Source of the DNA: Gemmataceae bacterium
GTDB taxonomy: Bacteria; Planctomycetota; Planctomycetia; Gemmatales; Gemmataceae
Length of the DNA: 12,348 bases
Reading direction: 5' to 3'
NCBI GenBank assembly: GCA_020847555.1
Contig: JADLBT010000490.1
Location: 1 to 12,348 of the forward strand
Shown: piece by piece, positions 7,205-12,348 of the stretch
How the letters are laid out: every line of letters begins with the position of its first letter
Numbering within the stretch: the stretch's first letter is position 1
Notes under the pieces: generated by a model
The model's database searches: none
What the model saw: only the letters and a program-made list of their open reading frames with translations
Told to the model about the DNA's origin: nothing
Position numbers and translations under genes: made by a program

Positions 7205-8446
7205 TCATTCTCCCAGCAAATGCAGCCGGACCCGGTTCAGCGCCAGCTTGGCCGTGCGGCTCTGGATCTCGGTGCGCGTCCCGCCCCAGCTGAAACTCAC
7301 CGCCGAGGAGCCGCCGTCCCACGCCAGCCCGACGTACACCAGGCCGATCGGCTTGTCCGGCGTCGCGCCGCCCGGCCCCGCCAGTCCGGTCGTGCTCACC
7401 CCGAGGTCGGCCCCGAGGCGGACCCGCACCCCAACCGCCATCGCCTCCGCCACCTCGGCGCTCACCGCCCCGTGCCGGTCGAGCAGCTCCTGCGGGACGC
7501 CCAGAACTTCCGCCTTGACCCGGTTCGTGTAGGCGACGACGCCGCCCAGGAACCACTCGCTCGCGCCCGGCACTCGCCCGAGTCGCTCCGCAACCTGGCC
7601 GGCTGTCACGCTCTCGGCCGTCGCCAGCGTCAGCCGGCGCTCCTCCAGCAACCGCATGACGACGTCGTGCAGATCCTCGGCCCCGCAGCCGAACACCACG
7701 GTGGTCAGCCGCTGCCGGCAGGTGATCTCCACCGGCTCAATCTGGCGCTGGGCGTCCTCGGCGGTGGCGGCCCGGGCGAGGATGCGCAGCGAGATCGTTG
7801 CGTCGCTGACCGTGATGCCGACCTCCGGGACATGGCCGCGCCGCGTCAGGTCGGCAACCTTCTCCTCCAACGCCGACTCGCCCATGCCGAAGCAGTTGAT
7901 CTTGCGCTCCACCAGGACGCCGCCGCAGATGCCGAGGGCGAGCAGGCGCGGTCGCACCTCGGCCTCGAACATGGCGTGCATCTCGCTCGGCACCCCCGGC
8001 ATGGCGGCAACGTGGGCGTTACCGAGGCGCATCCAGATCCCGGGCGCGGTGCCGTTGGCGTTCGGAATCGGTTCGGCGCCCGCGGGACAGAGCGCCTGAA
8101 CGCGGTTGCGCTCGGTCATCGGCCGGTTGCGGCGGGCGAACATGACGCGGATCTGCTCGAACGAGTCCTCGCGGAAGACCAGCTCGACGCCGGCCGCCAG
8201 GGCGAGCGCCTCGCGCGTCAGGTCGTCCTGGGTCGGCCCGAGCCCGCCGCTGACGAGCACCAGCCCGGCCCGCCCTGCCGCGATGCGGAACGCGGCCGCG
8301 TTGTCCTCCCGGTCGTCCGCCACCGTCGTGTGCCAGCCGACCGGAATGCCGATCTCGGCGAGGCGCTGGCTCAGCCACTGGCTGTTCGTGTCGAGGTTCT
8401 GGCCGGTCGCTAGCTCGGTGCCGATCGAGATGATCTCTGCTTTCAT
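7205..8446 (-). CDS. cinA: CinA-family nicotinamide-nucleotide amidohydrolase with N-terminal MoCF-like domain
   Basis: Cytoplasmic enzyme predicted to deamidate nicotinamide mononucleotide to nicotinate mononucleotide in pyridine nucleotide salvage; the N-terminal domain of the family has been linked to ADP-ribose hydrolysis. The 413-residue length is normal. The N-terminal COG1058 domain shows IGTELATGQNLDTNSQWL, the hallmark GGLGPTQDDLT, NANGTAPG and MPGVPSEM. The C-terminal PncC/CinA domain (about 250-413) shows AESVTAG, VPGASEWFLGGVVAYTNRVK, HGAVSAEVAEAMA and TGLAGPGGATPDKPIGLVYVG. The usual ESCTGG motif is altered (Cys to Val, second-last Gly to Ala), while the PGAS Ser and the Tyr and Lys of the YTNRVK segment are kept. 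ATG 8446 is chosen because the protein begins MKAEIISIGTE as in homologues and has a good ribosome-binding site; the frame upstream to 8707 is not CinA. The gene is monocistronic here. Confidence 0.96.
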   Translation of the reverse strand: MKAEIISIGTELATGQNLDTNSQWLSQRLAEIGIPVGWHTTVADDREDNAAAFRIAAGRAGLVLVSGGLGPTQDDLTREALALAAGVELVFREDSFEQIRVMFARRNRPMTERNRVQALCPAGAEPIPNANGTAPGIWMRLGNAHVAAMPGVPSEMHAMFEAEVRPRLLALGICGGVLVERKINCFGMGESALEEKVADLTRRGHVPEVGITVSDATISLRILARAATAEDAQRQIEPVEITCRQRLTTVVFGCGAEDLHDVVMRLLEERRLTLATAESVTAGQVAERLGRVPGASEWFLGGVVAYTNRVKAEVLGVPQELLDRHGAVSAEVAEAMAVGVRVRLGADLGVSTTGLAGPGGATPDKPIGLVYVGLAWDGGSSAVSFSWGGTRTEIQSRTAKLALNRVRLHLLGE

Positions 8447-8453
8447 GCGTGCG

Positions 8454-8460
8454 TCCCTTC
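8454..8460 (-). promoter_or_regulatory. Shine-Dalgarno site of cinA
   Basis: On the minus strand GAAGGGA lies 7 bases before the ATG at 8446. This fixes the cinA start and argues against the in-frame extension to 8707. Confidence 0.65.
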
Positions 8461-8471
8461 GGGTGACGTCC

Positions 8472-8491
8472 GCGCGCCGCGGGCGGCGCGC
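8472..8491. other. GC hairpin in the presumed cinA leader
   Basis: GCGCGCCG pairs with CGGCGCGC around a CGGG loop (8 bp, all G-C). It lies 25 bases upstream of the cinA start codon, so a transcript starting further out would carry it. No known riboswitch pattern is visible. Confidence 0.35.
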
Positions 8492-8553
8492 CTGTTGCCG
8501 TGATGGTACCAGCCGGGGAGCGCGGCGGGGAGTGGGGAGGAGAAGGAGAGGGT

Positions 8554-8576
8554 AAAGCTCACGGGCGGCGACCCGT
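8554..8576. repeat. Broken copy of the 7145-7202 hairpin repeat
   Basis: AAAGCTCACGGG here is identical to 7159-7170. The match continues with mismatches to CCGT, 19 of 23 positions in all. In the intact copy CCGT leads into the closing arm GTGAGCTTT; here that arm is replaced by GTAGGCCGGG, so the stem cannot form. The position between divergent genes shows that the element is not simply a terminator. Confidence 0.5.
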
Positions 8577-8580
8577 AGGC

Positions 8581-8598
8581 CGGGCGCCCTGGCGCCCG
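8581..8598. repeat. Short GC palindrome next to the broken repeat
   Basis: CGGGCGCC-CT-GGCGCCCG is a near-perfect palindrome. Sterically this leaves a 7-bp stem with a CCTG-type loop. It directly follows the broken hairpin copy and may belong to the same composite element. Confidence 0.4.
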
Positions 8599-8705
8599 CC
8601 TCTCTCCCCCCGCTGGCGTGTGCTATGTTTCTGAAAATGTCCGCCGGATCTCGGGAGAGGGGCCGTCCCCCGCCGGCCGGCGGCCCGAGGGTGAGGTAGC
8701 CTGTC

Positions 8706-10364
8706 ATGGGCTGGCAACTGCCCGCCGACTACGCCGAGGCGTTCGAGCGCCCGCCGCGCTGCTTCCACGACCCCGAGCTGCGCCGCGCCCAGGTGCTGCG
8801 CGACGGGGCCGGTCGGTTCCACGTCCGGCCCGGTGCCCTGGCCGACGTCTACGAGGCGCGCAGCCTCGCCGGCCCGCAGCGCTGGGCCGTCAAGTGCTAC
8901 CGCCAGGAGGTGCCGGGGCTGGACCGGCACTACCGGGCGCTGGCCGCGCACCTGCTGACGGCCGATCTGCCGTGCCTGGCCCCGTTCGAGTACCTCGACC
9001 GCGGGCTGTGCGTGCGCGGCCGGTGGTATCCGGCGCTCAAGATGCACTGGGTCAATGGCGTGCCGCTCGGCACTTTCGTCGGCCAGGTCGCCGACCAGCC
9101 CGACACGCTGCGCCACCTCGCCCGCCTGTGGGTGCGCCTGCTCACTGACCTGCGCCGAGCCGGCCTGGCCCACGGACTGCTGCAGCACGATCACGTCCTG
9201 GTCGGTCCGGGGACCGGGGCCGATCCGCTGATGCTCCGGCTGATCGACTACGACGCGGTCAGCTTCCCCGGCGAAGGGGGGCCGCCGTGCGAGATGGGAC
9301 ACGCCAACTTCCAGCACCCGCAGCGGCTCTGGCAACACGTCCACGACGCCGACGCCGACCACTTCCCGGCCCTGGTCGCCTACACCGCCCTGCTCGCCCT
9401 GGCCGAGGAGGGGCCGGATCTCTGGGGCAGGCACGACGCGGGCGACAACCTGCTCTTCCGCGAGGCGGACTTCCAGGAGCCGGCCACGTCCGCCGTGTTC
9501 CGTGAGCTGTGGCGCGGCCGCGACGCCGGGACACGGCCCCTCGTCGGCCGCCTGCTCCTCGCTGCCCAGGGAAGCGGCCGCGACGTGCCGACGCTGAGGG
9601 AACTCGCCGCCGAGGCCGACACCCCGACCGACGCGGGCGAGTCCGCCCGGTTCCGGCTGAGCGCCGAGCAGGAGCGCAAGGTCGAGAGTATCCTCGGGCT
9701 GACCGGCCCCGAAGGCGGGAGCAGGCACGCGCCCGGGGCGAGTCGCCGGAAGACGTTTGGCGTGGCGATCGAGACGAAGGAGGACGTCGAGGTCGCGACC
9801 GCCGACGATTTCGGGTTGGTCGTCGATTCCGACGCGGACCTGCTCGTCCCCGCCCTGGTCGCGACTCCGTGCCCGCCGCCGCGGCCGCCGCCCCTCCCGG
9901 CGCGGCAGGCGGCCCCGCCGCCGCTGCCAGTCGTGCCCCCGCCGCTGCCGCCGGACCCGCGCATCCGGACTTACTACCTGGAAGCGTGGATGCCGGAACA
10001 GGTCGCGGTCATGAAGGTGCAGGGGTTCGTCGATGCGGCGAGCGGCGAGGTGGTGCTGAGTATGCCGGGGCTGATGCGCGTCCGCCTGGTCGATCCGGAC
10101 GACCTGGCGGCCCCGCCCCGTCCGGGACTCCTCGCCTGGCTGGGGCTGGCCGAGGCGCCCCGGCCAGGCCCGCGCGTCCTGGCGGTCGTCGATTTCCACA
10201 TGCAGCACAAGGAGACGGCGTTTCAGAAGCTGCTCGCCATCACACTGACGTTCTACCCGGGGGACGTCCCCGCGGATCTGGCAGCGGGCCGGTGGCGCGC
10301 GTACTGCGATCGGATTTACTGCGAGGTGCGTGGGTTCCTGATGGGGACGCGCGCGGAGGCGTAA
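8706..10364 (+). CDS. Protein-kinase-like protein (probable pseudokinase) with Pro-rich linker and unknown C-terminal domain
   Basis: Residues about 1-220 read as a bacterial protein-kinase fold: a glycine-poor nucleotide loop (PGALADVYEA, 42-51), the ATP-anchoring Lys in WAVKCY (K63), a hinge-like ALKMHWVNG segment, a catalytic-loop equivalent at 156-163, a metal-binding DYD (181-183) and then CEMGHANFQHP. Related kinases that I recall carry HGDLQHGN at the catalytic loop. Here it reads HGLLQHDH, so the catalytic Asp is Leu158 and the metal-binding Asn is His163. This suggests a pseudokinase that binds rather than phosphorylates. A helical region (about 220-345), an acidic stretch and a Pro-rich linker (about 388-418) follow. 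The C-terminal domain of about 135 residues (YYLEAWMPEQVAVMKVQGF onward) is not one I recognise. There is no signal peptide or membrane span. The start has GAGG 9 bases upstream. The gene is convergent with the WD40 gene. Confidence 0.75.
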   Translation: MGWQLPADYAEAFERPPRCFHDPELRRAQVLRDGAGRFHVRPGALADVYEARSLAGPQRWAVKCYRQEVPGLDRHYRALAAHLLTADLPCLAPFEYLDRGLCVRGRWYPALKMHWVNGVPLGTFVGQVADQPDTLRHLARLWVRLLTDLRRAGLAHGLLQHDHVLVGPGTGADPLMLRLIDYDAVSFPGEGGPPCEMGHANFQHPQRLWQHVHDADADHFPALVAYTALLALAEEGPDLWGRHDAGDNLLFREADFQEPATSAVFRELWRGRDAGTRPLVGRLLLAAQGSGRDVPTLRELAAEADTPTDAGESARFRLSAEQERKVESILGLTGPEGGSRHAPGASRRKTFGVAIETKEDVEVATADDFGLVVDSDADLLVPALVATPCPPPRPPPLPARQAAPPPLPVVPPPLPPDPRIRTYYLEAWMPEQVAVMKVQGFVDAASGEVVLSMPGLMRVRLVDPDDLAAPPRPGLLAWLGLAEAPRPGPRVLAVVDFHMQHKETAFQKLLAITLTFYPGDVPADLAAGRWRAYCDRIYCEVRGFLMGTRAEA

Positions 10365-10386
10365 TACGACAGCGCCTTGTTGAATC

Positions 10387-10408
10387 TTCCGGCCGCTTGC
10401 GGCCCGAA
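10387..10408. terminator. Possible shared terminator hairpin between convergent genes
   Basis: TTCCGGCCGC-TT-GCGGCCCGAA is a palindrome with one C-C mismatch: an outer TTC/GAA and an inner GGCCGC/GCGGCC. It lies between the kinase-like stop (10364) and the WD40 stop (10412). The effective loop is CTTG, and no clear T-run follows on either strand. Confidence 0.45.
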
Positions 10409-10411
10409 CGA

Positions 10412-12348
10412 TCAGGGCGTGGCCACCGGCAGGCCCCAGAGGCGAACGGTCTTGTCGGCGCTGGAGGAGACGAAGAACCGGCCGTTCGGCGAGAACGCCA
10501 CTCCGGTAACCCCGCCTCCGTGCCCGGTGTAGGTGTGGACCAGCCGCCGACCGGGGAGATCCCAGAGGCGAATTGTCCTGTCCAGGCCGCCGGACAACGC
10601 CCGCCGCCCGTCCGGCGCGAACGCCACGATCCACAGCGCCGCGGTGTGCCCCTCGAACGTGTGGACCAGCTTCCCGGTGTCGAGATCCCACAGCCGCATC
10701 TTCTTGTCGTTGTGGCCGGACAGGGCCTGGCGCCCGTCCGGTGAGAAGGCGACGCTCGTCGCGTGGACCCGGTCCTCTTCGAGGCGCTTGACGATTGCCC
10801 CCGTCTCCAGATCCCAGAGCAAGACGTTGCCGTCCCACCCGCCCGTCAGGCCGCGCCGACCGTCGGGCGAGATCGCCACGCTGTTGATGGCCAGCGAGTG
10901 CCCCTTGAGTTCGCGCAGCACCTCACCCGTTTCAGCGTCCCAAACGCGGGCCGTCTTGTCGGCTCCGCCGGAGAAGATGCGCCGACCGTCCGGGCTCAGG
11001 ACGGCCCCCCACACCTTGCCGTCGTGGCCGGCGTAGGTCCGCAGCTCAATCGCGGCGTTCACGTCCCACAGCCGGATCGTGCCGTCGTCCCCGCACGTGA
11101 CTGCGTGCCGCCCGGTCCCGCCGACGGCGACGTAGTGGACGCTCCCGGTGTGGCCGACGAGCTTGCGGATTTCCTTCCCGGTGGCCAGTTCCCACAGGCG
11201 CCCCGTCCTGTCGTGGCTGACGGACAGGGCTCGCGCACCATCGGGCAGGAAGGCGACGCGGTCCACGTGTGCCCCGTGGCCGGTCATGCGCCGAACCTCG
11301 CCGACCGGGACATACGCCGTGTACTCGGGCAGGGTCCACACGCGGACGGTCTGGTCGTGGCTGGACGAGAAGGCGTGTCGCCCGTCCGGGGTGAAGACGA
11401 CGCCCGTCACCCGGCCGATGTGGTTGGCCCACACCTGCACCTGTCGGCCGCGCTCGACGTCCCACAGCCGCAGCGTCTTGTCCGCTCCGGCGGACAGGGC
11501 GTAGCGCCCGTCCGGGGAGAAGGCGACGTCGAGGATGTGGTCCGTATGGCCGTCGAAGGTGCGCAGCGGCTTGCCCGTCTCGGCGTCCCACAGGCGCAGC
11601 GTGCGGTCGTGTCCGCCGCTCAGTACCTTCGACCCGTCCGACGCGAACGCGACCGCGCTGACCGGGCCAGCGTGGCCCTTGAACTGGCGTATCTCCTTCG
11701 CGCTCCGCGAGTCCCACAGCCGGAGCAGCTTGTCCGACCCGCCGGTGACGACGAACCGGCCGTCCGGCGACCACGCGGCGCACCGGACCGGCTGGCCGTG
11801 TCCGGCGAAGGACTGCAAACGGGCGCCGGTCTTGACGTCCCACACCCGGGCCGTCCTGTCCTGGCTGGCAGTCACCAGGCGTGCGCCGTCGGGGGAGAAC
11901 ACCGCGCGCCAGACGCTGGCGGTGTGGCCGGTGAAGTCGCGGACCGGCACGCCCGTGTCTCCGTCCCACAGCCGGACGCTCCTGTCCTGCCCGGCCGACA
12001 GTACGTGCCGCCCGTCCGGCGCGAACGCGACGGAGTTGATCATCCCCTTGTGGCCCTTCAGGGTGCGGTGCAGGCGGTAATGATTGAGATCCCAGATCCG
12101 CACGGTCCGGTCGTGGCTGCAGGACACCGCTCGCGTCGCATCCGGCGCCAGGGCGACCCGCTCGACCGGGCCGGTGTGGCCGGTGAGCTTGACCCGCTCG
12201 CCCGGGACGGGGGTGGCCACATAGGGCGGCAGCCGCCAGACGCGCACGGTTCGGTCGCGGCTCGACGACACCAGGAAGCGCCCGTCTCGGGTGCAGGCCA
12301 GCCCCCAGACCGGGCCGGTGTGGCCGGTGAATCGATGCACCTCGTATC
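10412..12348 (-). CDS. WD40 repeat beta-propeller protein, 5' end beyond the window
   Basis: Probably a scaffold for protein-protein contacts; no enzymatic domain is visible. Fifteen WD40 blades can be read, most exactly 42 residues long with GH at the start, SPDGRRALS-like and D-x-TVRLWD cores. The frame remains open to the window edge (TAC GAG before the GTG at 12340). That GTG lies in the linker before a GH-starting blade, so it is an internal Val codon and not the start. Blades 1, 8 and 15 are special: each has SSS-x-D-x-TVR-x-W-x-LP, and blades 1 and 8 have a longer 48-residue form. This marks seven-blade propeller boundaries. The visible part is therefore the last blade of one propeller plus two complete seven-blade propellers, and the full protein should have at least three. 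In planctomycetes such arrays are sometimes fused to a kinase or a cytochrome domain; whether this one is cannot be seen. Confidence 0.93.
   Translation of the reverse strand, partial: YEVHRFTGHTGPVWGLACTRDGRFLVSSSRDRTVRVWRLPPYVATPVPGERVKLTGHTGPVERVALAPDATRAVSCSHDRTVRIWDLNHYRLHRTLKGHKGMINSVAFAPDGRHVLSAGQDRSVRLWDGDTGVPVRDFTGHTASVWRAVFSPDGARLVTASQDRTARVWDVKTGARLQSFAGHGQPVRCAAWSPDGRFVVTGGSDKLLRLWDSRSAKEIRQFKGHAGPVSAVAFASDGSKVLSGGHDRTLRLWDAETGKPLRTFDGHTDHILDVAFSPDGRYALSAGADKTLRLWDVERGRQVQVWANHIGRVTGVVFTPDGRHAFSSSHDQTVRVWTLPEYTAYVPVGEVRRMTGHGAHVDRVAFLPDGARALSVSHDRTGRLWELATGKEIRKLVGHTGSVHYVAVGGTGRHAVTCGDDGTIRLWDVNAAIELRTYAGHDGKVWGAVLSPDGRRIFSGGADKTARVWDAETGEVLRELKGHSLAINSVAISPDGRRGLTGGWDGNVLLWDLETGAIVKRLEEDRVHATSVAFSPDGRQALSGHNDKKMRLWDLDTGKLVHTFEGHTAALWIVAFAPDGRRALSGGLDRTIRLWDLPGRRLVHTYTGHGGGVTGVAFSPNGRFFVSSSADKTVRLWGLPVATP
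10415..11281 (-). repeat. WD40 super-repeat unit B, seven blades
   Basis: This covers blades 9 to 15: six of 42 residues and a final blade of 37 that ends the protein with WGLPVATP. The best matched pair across units is blade 4 with blade 11, which share VW-x-AV-x-SPDG-x-R and TARVWD. Blades 2 and 9 share RVA and SHDRT, and blades 7 and 14 share GHT, VAF and ALS-x-G. Confidence 0.8.
11282..12181 (-). repeat. WD40 super-repeat unit A, seven blades
   Basis: This covers blades 2 to 8: six blades of 42 residues and a last one of 48, 300 residues or 900 bp in all. It ends with the WTLP blade and its VPVGEVRRMT linker. It pairs blade by blade with unit B downstream in the gene. Confidence 0.8.

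Larger units (their letters stand above)
8447..8705. other. Divergent intergenic region between cinA and the kinase-like gene
   Basis: These 259 bases should contain the promoters of both genes. A GC-only hairpin (8472-8479 with 8484-8491, loop CGGG) lies in the presumed cinA leader. A broken hairpin repeat lies at 8554-8576 and a second GC hairpin at 8581-8598. For the plus strand, TGCTATGTT at 8621-8629 resembles an extended -10 box, but I see no -35 box. For cinA the only candidate is a TACCAT sequence about 8505-8510, which is weak. A Shine-Dalgarno GAGG at 8693-8696 lies 9 bases before the kinase-like ATG. No small gene is convincing. Confidence 0.45.

Noticed and set aside
8621..8629. 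TGCTATGTT as a promoter of the kinase-like gene
   Set aside because: It resembles an extended -10 box, but there is no -35 partner and one such match is expected by chance, so it is mentioned only within the intergenic entry.
8447..8707. N-terminal extension of cinA giving a 500-residue protein
   Set aside because: The 87 extra residues are Arg/Pro-rich and unlike CinA. The ATG at 8446 has a good ribosome-binding site and begins the family's usual N-terminus, and the extension would overlap the kinase-like gene's leader and start.
8559..10838. 759-codon minus-strand frame opposite the kinase-like gene
   Set aside because: It starts inside the WD40 gene in the wrong frame and runs antisense through the kinase-like gene. 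Its composition is Arg/Gly/Pro-rich, typical of antisense shadows in high-GC DNA.
10415..12330. 126-base periodicity considered as a CRISPR or DNA satellite
   Set aside because: The period equals 42 codons, the units diverge in DNA, and the translation is a clear WD40 array.

Overview
The window looks like chromosomal DNA of a high-GC planctomycete, probably of the Gemmata group. This is inferred from three things: codons that mostly end in G or C; a membrane cassette of GldF-like permease, GldG-like protein and DUF4340 protein, an arrangement I recall from planctomycete genomes; and a very large protein of many near-perfect WD40 blades. I see no insertion sequence, tRNA, rRNA, CRISPR array or phage gene.

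Layout. Positions 1-93 are window-edge sequence that I cannot assign. Positions 103-7144 hold three co-directional plus-strand genes: an ABC-2 type permease with a GldF-like C-terminal half (103-1710), a GldG-like membrane-anchored auxiliary protein (1800-4391) and a large single-span DUF4340-type protein (4580-7144). The 188-base gap before the third gene contains two C/G-rich hairpins. The cassette ends at a 27-bp-stem hairpin (7145-7202), which it shares with the convergent cinA gene (8446-7205, minus strand). A 258-base divergent intergenic region follows. It holds GC-rich hairpins and a broken copy of part of the 7145-7202 hairpin. A plus-strand protein-kinase-like gene (8706-10364) comes next. 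Its catalytic loop lacks the expected Asp and Asn, so it is probably a pseudokinase, and it has a proline-rich linker and an unrecognised C-terminal domain. It converges on a minus-strand WD40 gene (12348-10412) whose 5' end lies beyond the window.

How the genes may work together. The first three genes probably make one envelope complex: permease, membrane-anchored extracytoplasmic GldG-like subunit and an extracytoplasmic DUF4340 partner. No ATPase gene is visible, so it would have to lie upstream or elsewhere. The permease and the GldG-like protein both carry an extra polytopic N-terminal half of about 290-330 residues with similar features, which may be a shared domain. CinA is a stand-alone enzyme of pyridine nucleotide salvage. 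The kinase-like and WD40 proteins look like signalling or scaffold proteins, and nothing but adjacency links them.

The least ordinary points are the degenerate kinase active site with a new C-terminal domain, the exact 300-residue (900-bp) seven-blade super-repeat in the WD40 protein, the polytopic extensions in the Gld-like pair, and the hairpin repeats.
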